Positions 46,980-59,390 of a DNA stretch of 64,000 bases are shown piece by piece (the stretch's first letter is position 1; every line of letters begins with the position of its first letter). A program made the translations under genes and the position numbers. The notes beneath the pieces are model-generated. The model had not been told where the DNA came from. It saw only the letters and a program-made list of their open reading frames with translations, and ran no database searches. Origin of the DNA: Mucor racemosus (lineage: Eukaryota > Mucoromycota > Mucoromycetes > Mucorales > Mucoraceae); NCBI GenBank assembly GCA_027405735.1, contig JAPEHQ010000010.1, positions 930,001-994,000 on the forward strand. Reading direction: 5' to 3'.

Positions 46980-48560
46980 AGATTAGAAATTACTAGAGTC
47001 AAAATTCATTGAGATAGGGTTTTCTGTTTTCTGTCTTTTACGGTTATAAAAAGTTTTAAATGATTTTCAAAAGGGTTTGAATTGTTTCGCTCAATATTGA
47101 GTCGAATTACGTCAAAACTTCAAAGAGAAGAATATATTTTCCCTCTATAGACCATTGATACCTATTCAAAAATAAAACGATTAATACCAGAATATAAGCG
47201 CACTGGTCTAACATTATCCAAAATTGGCCTAAATTAATTTTAAAAATTAAGTGCCTAAATCAAGGTGTCAGTTTTTTTTTTTTTTTTTTGCATTTAAACG
47301 GTAGATCTCACTGAAATTTACTCTACATTTTTATTTCAGCGAAAAATGTTAATTTTTCGTCGAGATAATCAAAATAATAGGGACTCATCACAGCTTAAAA
47401 CTTAAAACCTATCATACCGAGGTTCCAAAATTTATTTGTTGTTGAAATGTTGAAATGAACGAAAATGATTCAAAAAAACAAAATCGTTTAATGGCTGATA
47501 AGCTGCAAAGTAAGTCGACCTTGCATATTAAATAGTTTTTGCAGAGTTTTGGATTCTGCATCCATCTAAATAAAAATTAGACAAACATTCCACATTAAAT
47601 TGTGCGAAAAATGCAATTGAAATTTTGGAGGTTTTTTGAAGATACACGTCAATTTTTATAAGTGTATTTAAAATATAATAAATTGCAATAATGCGCAAAA
47701 ACATTATCTATCGATTGAGCTATTGAAAAACCTTCTAGCTGAATTTTTCGTAGAGAAACCAAGATTTTTGTCCAAATTTTTTCAGATTCAGAATTTGGGA
47801 TGAGGGTATACAAGGGGAAAATGGACGCTAGAAATGAAGGTGCCTTTTTGTACACATTTTTGAGGATATCTCCACGAAAAATCAACATTTTGAAAAAAAC
47901 TAAATTGGATCCGAGAGATCTCAACGAGCGTAATGATATGAATGTAAAAAAAAAATGTTGTTCGATGTAATCAATATCTTGAAACCTACTACAGAAATGC
48001 CAAAAAAAAAACGAAAAAAAATAAAGGTGCTCAGAATTTCTTTATACTGAAATATGTTATAGAGCACGTCAAAACAAGTAAATTTTATTATTAAAAAGTG
48101 TTAGTATAGCTTAATTTTTTGTAGAGATATGAAGCCTCAAAGTTTTCAATCCTTTAGCAGTGAAATACGTGTAAAAATCTGAAACATTAGCGCTGAAAAA
48201 TTAATACCAACTGTAAAAAGTAGGATATTTCCGGATACATGTTTTTGGATTAAAGGTGAGCATCTCAGGTATATTGGCATATATTTTTTCTTGGTGCTAT
48301 TTAGTAAAAAAAAAAGCAGAGCAGGGATGAAAAATGAGACACATTTTTCAAGAAAAAAGCAGTGGATTTTACGCGTTTTTGAGTCTTTTGTTGGATATAA
48401 AATAAACTCTGGAACAGGTAAAATAATGCGATCAATTCATTTCTTTTTTGTAGTATCTAGGGTATATCTTAAAAAATGTTTATTATGAGATTAGTTATAG
48501 AAAGAAGGCATACTCCGATTTTGAAGATTGAAACTATGAAATTTTTTTTTGAAAATTCAA
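46980..48560 (+). repeat. Repeat family A, copy 2
   Basis: Direct-orientation relative of 37935-39500. The frame encoding FGMRVYKGKMDARNEG is preserved, but it is shifted relative to the upstream part by a one-base difference in the TTTTTTCAG stretch (about 47779-47787). An 18-T tract lies near 47272-47290. The end beyond 48560 has a stretch (TTCATTTTAACTTATCGAGTG) that resembles the edge of the 23-bp iterons in the giant inverted repeat. Confidence 0.78.
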
Positions 48561-51261
48561 ATTTAATCTTAAAATTCATTTTAACTTATCGAGTGTAGTT
48601 TTTTTGTGTACTACAGCAAGTCAAAATAGGTCGTGAAGGACAGAACGAACAAAGTAAATTGTAATTTTTTTATTGATGAATTAGTAAGAAAAATCACTAC
48701 GGCCGACCTGTGCTGCACAAGATGATTTCGTTGTGCCCAGGTGGGCTGCACACTATAGCCTGAACACTGTTGTGCCCACTACTGAATATGGCTAAAAAGA
48801 TAACAAGATGCACATGGGCACAACAAAAGAAACTGCACACGAGCACAACGCTAAGCCTGTATGATGTACAGAATTATAGAGTCTGTCCATGTGTATGACA
48901 TTAATCCCATGTGTGCCTAATAGTAGAATTGCCCATAAGCATATCATTATCCCTATTTGTGCATAATAATAAAATCTGACCATGAGTATAATGAGCTGAT
49001 TATATGGGCACAAATTGGTTTGTACATGAGCATCGTGCCGTTCTCAAACTTCCATTGCATTTTTTACTGGAATGGGGTATTATTAAATTACATTTGTTTT
49101 TATTAATATAGATTATAAATAATACAATTCAATACGTTGCTGATGTAGAGCAATACATGCAAGAGCCTATATATTTATGATTATTATCATCATTTGTAAA
49201 TATGTTTATAGCTATAATGTTTACAGCAACAATGGTTTTTGCTCGAGTTTAAACTTAAATAACACTTACTGCTTAAATTTATATGCAAGCCTGTTGCATC
49301 CACAGAGTAATGTGTAAAACATAAAATATATTAAAACTATAAAATATAATATACTATCAAATAATGTAGATATTCAAAAGCATATAAAAAAAACTAAACT
49401 TGTAAGTTGTAAAAAAAACTTACGAGGTGCTTTTTTTAATCAATTTTTTTAAAGAAAAGAAAATTGTGGAATATTCTGACACTGAAATGAAATGAATTTG
49501 GAAAGAATATTTCATAAAATAATAAATTTTTAAATGTTTTGAAAACAAAAAGTTAATATATAATGATCTTATTTATTTCGCAAATATTAATTACAAAAAA
49601 AAAATTAATTTATTTTTATGTTTAAATTATGATTAATATAATTTTTGCTATAACTAAGTTTAATAGTAAAAATATAGATAAAGGTTTTAGTTTTTTTGAC
49701 GTTTCTCACAGATCGGGTGCATTCCTTGGTTAAGATTACGACACAGTTTGATATGTTAAGTTCTACATTGCTGTGTATTATGTTATGAAGCTCCATTTAT
49801 ACAGGAATGTGGAACTAGTGTGTGTCACCTAAACTTGATTGGATATATGTATATATATAAATAGACTCATTTAAACAGGTCATATAACTAGAGAATATGA
49901 ATGTAAAAGAAGATGGTTCGATCTTATAATAAAGTTCTTTAGTTTTAGTGTGCTCTTTCATTTTATAACAGTTTTCCTTTATTTTTATTAAATAATTTAG
50001 CACATATTTTAGCTTTGAGATTGATATAATCTCCTGGCGTAACAAAGCCAAATCTAAGGTTATAAATGTTACTTTATCACACATAAAGTTTAAACAAATT
50101 AACCTTTTTTAAACTTACTATTTTAGTTTACGATTGTCAGTTGTAAAAGATTTGTTTTCAAGTATACAGTAGCTACGATCAAAACTATGATTATTAGACA
50201 AAACATTAGATTATTCTTTTTTTTTATTTCTATATCATTTGAAATTTTATCACTTTTCAGGAATATTTCGTGATGCCATAAAATGTAAAATAAACAGCTT
50301 TGAAAAAGATACAGTTTAAATCCTTCTTTATTCAAATAATGGATAATGTGCAATAAGTCTATATTTCTACTCTGTTTATATTGGTTGTGATTTCATTAAC
50401 TATATCTGGGAGTTGCACCGTAACTGTCAGTGATTTATCAGAATTAGGAATAACCGAATTACCAACTTAGGACATCTGTCAAACCGTGATGTTTAACATG
50501 CGAATCAGAAAATGCTGCATTCCATACGTCTATCACCATGCTACTATTAAATGATAGAGGCATGATGATGATGATTCCATTGTCTTCATGCAATATCCAT
50601 ATGTTTATTCTTTTTGGTAAATCAATTAGTTTGCTTGTGATTTTAAAGTTTACATTGAGCTTCTTGATTTACATAATCAAAGCGGTCTTTTAATGCCTGT
50701 TTTTGGCATATTTGTTAATGATCTACATAGAGCAATCCTTACTTTGGTCTATGTGTTTCTTCAGTTTATTTTATGAATCAATTTGTTTTGTTTATGATTC
50801 GGTCTATTTTATTATATGTTAAATTACTAATAATTTCTGTATTTACTGTTAAATTTATGTTATCTCTATTTGAATATTAGAGCATGGTTTTATGTGAGAT
50901 AACATTTAATTTCTTATGTGGGGAAATAGTATCTTGGTTCAGCACATGTGGGTTTGTACTTTGTAGCCAGTCCAAGCTTTTCATTGAGTAGTAGATATAA
51001 ATATCATTGCCTTTGATTTGATCTGGTAATCAAGAAATACGTCCAACAATACAGTAGTAAATAATGATATTTGATCCTAAAATGCGGTTAAATGAAAACA
51101 TCACTCTCTAATATAGACTGCTATCTATATTTAAAACATTAGTCCCTTATTTTAGAATGCGTATTCAGATACAAGAAAAGAATACCGCCAGCTTGATAGT
51201 CTGATACTGTATGCCTTATCAAACGGTGAATACATCCTTGGAATATGAAAACAAAAAGAGA
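48561..51261. other. Gene-poor AT-rich DNA with fragmentary repeats
   Basis: No supported gene. Between 48710 and 49040 the words GGGCACAAC, GTGCCCA and TGCACAC recur in both orientations in a short GC-richer island. The minus strand at 49690-49790 matches the fragment near 37800-37850. The rest shows nothing recognisable. Confidence 0.45.
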
Positions 51262-51425
51262 GAAACAACACACGTAGAAAAGAATTTTCAAGGCTTTACA
51301 TTATTTAGCAGCGCATTTAAAACCCTACTAAATTGCACATTTCAGCCAAGGTAAAAGCAGCATTACTGCACCTGAACTATAAACTAGGCAAAATCGGCAA
51401 TATCTGTTACTATAATAGAAACATA
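51262..51425 (+). repeat. Repeat family C, copy 1
   Basis: Begins with AACACACGTAGAAAAG-like sequence and runs through ACATTATTTAGC and CATTTCAGCCAA. The same order of words, with small differences, recurs at 53270-53410. It abuts repeat B copy 2, so it may be part of the same larger unit. Confidence 0.65.
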
Positions 51426-52650
51426 AAATTTTCTACTGAAAAAACCGTCTTTCATATCATACATTTATTAAAAAATCGCAAAAGCGAGCCCGTAGAGCGA
51501 TGTAGTAATTGAACATAGCAAGATTGAATTGCTAAGTCTCTTATACTATGGTATATCTAAGTTTTAAATAAAAAAGCGTTTCTTTTTTCTTAACTTTTTT
51601 TATATTTAACCACGTACGGTCTGAAAATTCAGTTTTTGTAGCGGACATTTTCGGGGCTCATTTTATCCTTACCAACACTCATGATTTTGATCAAAAAACA
51701 GAAAAATCAAATTTTGATACCAAAATCAACGTTTAAATGTACTACATTATGAGGGAAAATTGTAGGCATAGCTAATACGCATTTTATGAAAGTTTAATAT
51801 TAAATGTCAAGTAATGAAAATTTGTACTTTTGCCCCCAAAACGGAATTTCGGTTAAAGGATTTTCATGTAATATTTTGTAATAAAAATGTTTGCTATTTT
51901 TTATTGAGCAAATAGAGCGCTAAATGTTGTGTATGTGTATATTTTTTGTTTTTGTAATTGGTATTATAATTAATTCTAGATTTGCAAAATCAGAAAAAAA
52001 AAATTAAAAAATGTCAAAATTGATGATCTGGACAAGAATAATTTTTGAAATTAATATTTCGCTTATAAACCTTGTAAGTCTTAAAAATAAGACATTTTAT
52101 AATACTTGAAAACTTTTTCAAGAATTTACGATTCTGTACCCATTTGATTCAAGCTTATTACTGTAAATCTTTATACATGTTAATATTGTGTGGTAGTTTA
52201 TTTGATGATAATATAGTCTTACTTGATAATTAATGCGCTAGAGGTGATTTACATTAATTTTTAGTCTTACCTCTCTAATATCATAAACACAAACATAAAC
52301 ATGACCATCACTGGAACGCATTGCCACCTTTTTACCCTCTGTCCCAAGCCAATTTATTCAATAATGCTTTACCAGAACAAACTTACTTTTGACCTATAAA
52401 AATTGATTTATTAGTAAAAAAATCAATTATTAATAACAAGCTAATAAGTAATAATTATGGTGTACCTTTGATAGTTGGTAGTGATATACAAGACAACATC
52501 TCGTTTTCCTCTTCTTGGCTGTTGGCCACTAAATAGAAATAAATCCATTTTAGAAACTAAATAGACTAACATGAGTTTATTCATTCATTCAAATCAAGTC
52601 AATACTATACATACTTTTATAATCACCAGTTTTTCTCCAGGTAGATATCG
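51420..52650 (-). repeat. Repeat family B, copy 2
   Basis: Reverse-oriented relative of 9935-11025, also matching 56130-57436. The WD40 exon remnants lie at about 52270-52530 on the minus strand. The exon 2 frame is broken by small indels and exon 1 carries several replacements, so this copy is more decayed than copy 1. It shares with copy 3 an extra end block (GCGAGCCCGTAGAGCGA) not obvious in copy 1. Confidence 0.78.
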
Positions 52651-53269
52651 ACTTTAGATCAAAAAAGCATTGATTATAATGTAGATAATGGAACAAAATG
52701 ACTAAGTCTTGGATTTGTTTGGAAAAATATTATAACGCATCCTGACATTAACAGTTAATAATTCATTTCCAAATAAACAATAGGAAAAACATGTACTTGT
52801 ACCTGCTTCTTGATTTCAGTTTATAAAAAAATATTGGTCTTTTTGTTGTAGTTTTAAACGTAAATAAAAGAGCTGAGAAAAGAGTAGGAAAGAAAAAAGA
52901 TTTTGTGTGTTACAAACAAAAATTTACAATGGCATAAATACTTTTAGTGTTGCCAAATAGTTCATTGTCGTTATTCCCATTTGATCTCCAAAAGAAGAAC
53001 ATGGGCAGAACTTTTCAAACCCCAAATTTCAAATTGATATATCTCGTCAATAAGGCAATTCTGTTGAATCAGAGTAACTCACAACTGCTTTAAACCATTC
53101 AAATTATCTTCGCTATTAATTATATTATGATTGATATACTTTAGTAAATTGACTAAAAAACCTTGATCTCATTGCTCTGCTCATCTGGACTGCCTGATCT
53201 GTACAAAAGTTTTTGTTCTGCCCGTCTTTGCAGATTATTTTGCCCATGGGAAGCATACTTTGGCCGTAG
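52651..53269. other. AT-rich, nothing recognised
   Basis: Between repeats B copy 2 and C copy 2. No gene or clear repeat was seen. Confidence 0.4.
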
Positions 53270-53410
53270 TGAGAGAGAAACACACGTAGAAAAGGATTTT
53301 TAGGGCTTCACATTATTTAGCGCAATTAAAACCCTGCTAAATTGCTCATTTCAGCCAATGTAAAAGTAGTATTACAGCGCATAAACCATAAACTAAACAA
53401 AATAGGGAAC
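53270..53410 (+). repeat. Repeat family C, copy 2
   Basis: Same block as 51262-51425 (AAACACACGTAGAAAAGG, then ACATTATTTAGC, then CATTTCAGCCAATG), here without an adjacent B copy. Confidence 0.6.
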
Positions 53411-53692
53411 ATATGTTATTGTGGAATATGTACACATTTATCCACTATATTGATCTCCATTTCATCTGATTCTCAATTAAAGTACAGCTGGCATGAATAG
53501 ACATTACACTACTAAATGATATATACTGATTCATACTAATATAAATTTTCTACCGAGCTTCAATCCTAACAGCTTATAGTTAAAGATTAATCAACACAAT
53601 GTGGATCTAATCACACCATTATGGTCAAGGACCCATGAACTCTATGAATACACCAATGGGTTACTATGAAGACTTATATCTGACAAGGGGTA

Positions 53693-55393
53693 CACTATTT
53701 TCAGAAATTATTGGGACATTTTAAAAAAAAATTGGTATTAATTCTGAACAAATATTGGGACTATCTATGATTAGATTTGGGACAAATTTGGAACTGGTTT
53801 GGAACACTTGCCTAATTAATATTGGAACACTTTTCGAAATTATAATGAGACAAAACTAAATGGGATTTGAGATGAAATCATATTACTTTCTTCGTTATTC
53901 ATAATATGTCAGACATCAGAATTTATTATGAAGACGGAATAAATGCTCCAGTCGATGAGCATGGAAACGAGGCTGTTGAGATGGATGTAGACGACGAAGC
54001 CTTCCCTCTTGGCAACATTACTAACTACAATACTTACGTTGATAGAAAACCACCTGAAAAAGACTTGACCGCAGTAAAGGAGAAAAATATTAAAAATAAG
54101 AAGAACGAGCCGAAGACTGAATATAACAGCTACACAGACAAAGACAAGGCGAGGTTTTTTACCCTTATCTACGACCATGGCATGAATCCTAGTCAAGCTT
54201 GGAAAGCGCATGGTCATATATCAAGGACAACCGCTTATAGATGGTACGCCGAGGATCAAAGGAAGGTCAGCAAAGAAGTTGAAGACGATGAAGGGCCTTC
54301 AGTTAAAAAAGCAGGTCGACCAAAACTATTGAATGAAGACCATACGAAGCATCTAAAACAAGAATTTAAAGATAATCCATCAGTAACGATCGAATAAGCT
54401 CAGGAAAGTCTTGTTACGGCTTTCTCAGGTTTAACTATCAGCCAAACGACTATTTACAACTACATGACCAACGATCTTGCCCTGACATTCAAGAAAGCTC
54501 ATTTCCATTCCAAAGAAAGAAACTCGCCAGAAAGCATTCAAAAACGATATGACTGGGTGGTCAAATGGAGGCAAACCGATATGGATTACATGTCCAACTG
54601 TGTTTTCATTGATGAGTAAGCTTTCCATATTAACCTGAAGCGAACAATGGCTTGGTCACAGAAAGGAACTCGAGCTGAAGTGGTTGTCCCTCAAACAAGA
54701 GCGAAAACTACCACTATTCTTGGTGCAACTAGCGTGTGGGGAGTGTTGAACGTTCAAGTGAGGCTGCCTGGAACATCGAACAAGAAAAGAAAGTTGGCTG
54801 GCACGTCTTCTGGAAAAGCAACAACAACTGTGGGTACTGTAACTGGGCACTACTTTAATTTTGTTGCGAAAACGATTGATATCATGGACCAGCATGAGCA
54901 ATTTAAAGATTTTTATCTTATTATGGACAATGCACCCATCCATACAGCCAAGGATATTGAAAGGTATATCATTCAGCGAGGTTACAGATGTGTTTACCTC
55001 CCACCATATTCCCCTGAACTTAATCCTATTGAGCAATTTTGGCATGTGGTCAAGAGTAAGCTCAAGAGGGAGAGGCTCTTAAAAACCGAAACACTTACGA
55101 CCAGGATTACCGATGCATGCAATGATATATTGTACAGTGATCTTGAAGGTTCTGCTCGCTACTCTGTTAAGAAATTCGATGTTTGTTTAGCGAAAGAGCC
55201 TTTGTAATAAATGAATTTTACTTTCTTTAAAAATGTCCCAATGTTTTTTCCAAAAGTGTTCCAATATTTATTAGGCAAGTGTTCCAAACCAGTTCAAAAT
55301 TTGTCCCAAATCTAATCATAGATAGTCCCAATATTTGTTCAGAATTAATACCAATTTTTTTTTAAAATGTCCCAATAATTTCTGAAAATAGTG
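53693..55393 (+). mobile_element. Tc1/mariner-type DNA transposon, complete ends, 1701 bp
   Basis: Inverted ends begin CACTATTTTCAGAAATTATT. The TIRs span 53693-53834 and 55252-55393 (142 bp each, a few mismatches). The TA dinucleotide at 53691-53692 and 55394-55395 is the expected TA target duplication. Inside each TIR the words TTGGGAC and TTGGAAC recur several times, like subterminal transposase-binding repeats. A single transposase frame lies between the TIRs, interrupted by two in-frame TAA codons. It stands in a repeat-rich, gene-poor block. Confidence 0.93.
53906..55207 (+). pseudogene. Tc1/mariner (IS630 superfamily) transposase with two in-frame TAA codons
   Basis: One frame of 433 codons plus stop runs from the ATG at 53906 to TAA at 55205-55207. 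It is broken only by TAA at 54395-54397 and TAA at 54617-54619, both followed by GCT. The N-terminal part (about 100-200) has helix-turn-helix character and a GRPKLL hook. The catalytic DDE triad is visible: first Asp in VFIDE directly before the second stop, second Asp in LIMDNAPIHTA, and Glu in YSPELNPIEQFWHVVKSKLK. With no frameshift and only two stops the copy looks recently inactivated. Alternatively stop readthrough could occur, for which there is no evidence. Confidence 0.9.
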
Positions 55394-55395
55394 TA

Positions 55396-56129
55396 TTATT
55401 GGCTATGTATGGACCTAGAAATGATTACCTAATCTCTCTGATGAAAACTATATAAAGAGGACATTTATTTAATTACTGTCGTATATTTTCAGTTTTGATA
55501 AATAATACTTAAAAAAAAATACAATTAAAAGAGAATGAGTAATAAATCAGTTCTTCAACTGCATAATAAAAACAAGATATCGTTTATTTAGATATAAAAG
55601 TATGGCCTTTTATATTGATTTGACATTGAGATCCTGAGATGCAATTCAAGGCACTATTGAACTATTAGATCTGTTTGATAGTAATCTATGGATTGAAATG
55701 GATCAATCATAATTTAGCCGTTCTTGCAGAGCTTGTGAGTTGTCTTGTTTCAATGCTGCGCTAATTGTGCTTGGACGTTGATTTGATAGCTACTTGATTG
55801 GTTAACCGCTGGGATGAAATAATATGGTGTCATAATTGAGGTCCAAGCGTTCTTGGTAATTACTGGATTAAACTTGGTAAGCTAGGAGTTTCTTATGTCT
55901 GATATCAAGACTTTGCACTTCAATACATATGTCGTAGTCAATAGATTGTAAGATGTATTGATACTGTAGAAGGCGATAACGTATAATACTAGGTGGAATA
56001 TAACAGATACAAAAATCCTTATTAAGTAGAATTTAACTTGATAATAAAACCCTAATGTTATCTAGTCGAATTCCTACTGTTTTTCTATACTTTTTTTCCG
56101 TGAATATCTCTACCTATTCCACAGTTATT
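55396..56129. other. AT-rich, nothing recognised
   Basis: 734 bp to the right of the transposon. No gene or repeat could be supported. Confidence 0.4.
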
Positions 56130-57436
56130 ATAAAAATATGCATTTTTCTACCAGAAAAACCGTCTGTTATATCATACATTCATTAAAAAATTGCAAAAGC
56201 GAGCCCGTAGAGCGACGCCGTAATTGAACATAGCAAGATTGAACGGCAAAGTCTCTTATATTATGGTATATCTAAGTTTTAAATAAAAAAGCGATTCTTT
56301 TTTTTAACTTTTTTTATATTTAACCACGTACGGTCTGAAAACTCAGACTTTGTAGCGGACATTTTTGGGGCTCATTTTTATCCTTACCAACACTCATGCT
56401 TTTGATCAAAAAACAGAAAAATCAAATTTTGATACCAAAATCAACGTTTAAATATATTACATTGTGAGAAAAAATTGTAGCCATGACTATTACACATTTT
56501 ATAAAAACTTAATATTAAATGTTAAGTAGTAAGACTTAGCATTTTTGGCCCAAAAACGGAATTTCGGTTAAAGGATTTTCATGTAATATTTTGTAATAAA
56601 AATGTTTGTTATTCTTTATGGAGCAAATAGAGCGCTAAATGTTGTGTATGTGTATATTTTTTGTTTTTGTAATTGGTATTATAATTAACTCTAGATTTGC
56701 AAAATCAGAAAAAAAAATTAAAAAATGTGTTCTGAAACGAAAAATAGAAAAAAAAAAAAACTGTTGTTATGTTAGGTATGCCAGGTGTATGGCCATAATC
56801 ATTTGTTTGTTTACCACTCTTTTTTTTGTATATATAAGTCTGGTAATTGTGTAATGACCTTTCTTTTCTCTTGTCTGTTTAAGAATCTAAAAAGTGTCAT
56901 TGCAGGTAATTCATTTTTGTCAATAAATAAATGTCTGTTCAAGAATCTAAAAAGTGTCATTGCAGTTGCAATATTTAAGTTAAACAGATCAAACATTCTC
57001 TAAACTCTTCAAATTTATAAACTTTAAACCTTGTCCCTTTTGAATCTTCACTACAAATTCTATTCATTTCCAAATTACTGATAAAAACAACCAAAGATTT
57101 TACCCCCGCAACAAATGTCAAAATTGATGATCTGGACAAGAATAATTTTTGAAATTAATATTTCGCTTATAAACCTTGTAAGTCTTAAAAATAAGACATT
57201 TTATAATACTTGAGAACTTTTTCAAGAATTTACAATGCTGTACCCATTTGATTCAAGCTTATTACTGTAAATATTTATACATGTTAATATTGTGTGGTAG
57301 TTTATTTGATGATAATATAGTCTTACTTGATAATTAATGCGTTAGAGGTGGTTTACATTAATTTTTAGTCTTACCTCTCCAATATCATAAACATAAACAA
57401 ACATGACCATCACTCGAACCTATTGCCGCCTTTTTA
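56130..57436 (-). repeat. Repeat family B, copy 3, interrupted by a nested insertion
   Basis: Matches copy 2 closely from the GCGAGCCCGTAGAGCGA block through the WD40 second exon, where it stops abruptly at about 57436 before a TATATATA run. A 390-bp segment absent from copies 1 and 2 sits at 56728-57117 (one target duplication included). Confidence 0.78.
56728..57113 (+). mobile_element. Probable solo LTR (386 bp) nested in repeat B copy 3
   Basis: Comparison with copy 2 defines the insert. It begins TGTT and ends AACA, the usual LTR termini, and is flanked by the 4-bp duplication AATG (56724-56727 and 57114-57117). Inside are a TATATAAG box (about 56831-56838) and AATAAATAAA (about 56922-56931), fitting an LTR promoter and poly(A) signal. 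A block containing AAGAATCTAAAAAGTGTCAT is tandemly duplicated (about 56880-56964). No internal retroelement coding region is present. Confidence 0.7.
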
Positions 57437-59390
57437 CGCATATATATATAAAATATAACAAGTAAGCAACTTGTTTTCCAAACTTATCGAATGCACAATG
57501 ACCTATGGAAGATGGAACTTAGAGCTTTTATACAGCAAATATAGTGTTAAATTTCAGTGGAATTAGGACTTATTTGGATTCATATTCATTAAAAACAAAC
57601 TTTACGATGATTTCAATAAAAATGCGTAGTAAACTATCAACTGATTTCTCTACTCTCCTCAATTCACAGTAACTTATGGACGCTGAAATTTAGAACATTT
57701 ATGATATCTACTTACAACCAAATTTATGTGAAATTAGAGTTTTCCTGGATCAGTATTCATAGAGAACGAAATGTTTTCTGATTTTAGAACATATCAATAA
57801 CTATATGTATATATGATGTATTTAATTTTTTAGGGCAAACTGACGAAATGTCGTTGATTAATTTAGCACAATTCTCTAAGCTGTGCATTGTTAAATATAT
57901 CAATGAATATTTGCTCATTACAAATACAAAAGAGATAGAGAGAGCGTGCGGTATTAGGCACTTCTCTAACTTCATTTAATATCAGAATAATCAATTAACC
58001 CTTACATTATTTTTTTAATAAATAACAAGATAAATATTTGAAAACAATCTAGCATTATTGGAAATAGGTTCGGATGTTTTGACAGGTAGTCTTGCTCCAT
58101 TATGCTTATTGATATTGTACTTGCAGTAAAGGTAGCGCAACCACTAATGAGGAAAGATCATCTCATGCTTTTGCTACTTCATTGATTTTTTATCATAGAA
58201 TCCACAGTATCACGAATTCAACCTTTCTCTTGACTGATTTTTTCCTTTGCTGTGGAATAGCAATTAATCTCGAATATATACAGAAAATCTAGTCCAAAAT
58301 CTCGACTTGATTGGACATGTCAACTTAGTTCAGGGGGTAAATGAATAAGATTAAGTGTATAGTTTTGATGTCTATCATACTTGAACTATTTTCATACAAC
58401 ATTATGTCAGCTTCTCATCTTTTCATTTCTCTAAAATGTTTTCAAGTACCTTATCCAGCTTTCAAGGTGTTTTTGGTGATATCCGTTTATGATTGATAAT
58501 GTATGCATGTACTAGGAGCATCAAATTCCATTTCAAATTATCGCTATGGTCCTATTGTGCATCTATTGATGCAATGGCGCACTAACCGAACGTGTTTTTT
58601 TTTGATGATAAAAACTTGATCTCAGAGTTCATTGAAAGTTACTAAGAGGCTTCTGATACAAGATCTCTACCAAAGAAACGAATAAAAAAATTGCCAAAAT
58701 GTTTGCGATTTGGCTATTGGAATATGTGTTAACTTCCCCTGCTAAATGACCTTAAATGATCTTAAATGATGATTCTTTTGATTTTTATTTAGTTTTGATA
58801 AACTCCAAAAGTTGGCCTTGTAGAGAAAAAACCTAGTGCTCAAAGTTGATAACAAACTGAAGAGAGAGAGAGAAAAAAAAAAAAAGGAAATGCTTCTTAT
58901 ATCCCTGATTTCACCTATTTTATTACATTGAGAACTAAATCAGCACAGTCTAACCAACTCATTTACCAGTCCTTTAACCCATATCATTACAACAATACAA
59001 GTTTTACTATAATCATTATCACTAGTGTATTATGTATCTCCCTGGGAAAAGACTTTGTATGTATTATTCCAAAAAAGTATATAGTATAATGTTGGTGTAA
59101 AAGCAGCATTGAAACAAGAAATTATCATCTGTATCACTCGAAGCATTTATCTCACCATATTACCCCAAACATTTAAAAATTCCTGTTAAACATGAAGCGA
59201 AGCTGTTTATTGTACCACTCTTTTTTTTATGGAAAAGTTTGTTTTAGTAATTTATATAATGCTCAACATGTATCGTGCATTAAGCAATCAACCATCAAAG
59301 CATGACCATATTACTTTTTTTATAATTGATGCAATGATTTATATTAATATACACGAAAGATTTTATTTGATAAATGTATAATATGATAAT
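57437..59390. other. Gene-poor AT-rich DNA
   Basis: No supported gene. A GAGAGAGAGAGAGAAAA run lies at about 58861-58877. The right end is the 3' flank of the kinase gene. Confidence 0.4.

Noticed and set aside
51500..52300. Possible full dynein intermediate chain gene in repeat B
   Set aside because: Only two terminal exons are recognisable. The rest of B has no WD-repeat frame and copies are frameshifted.
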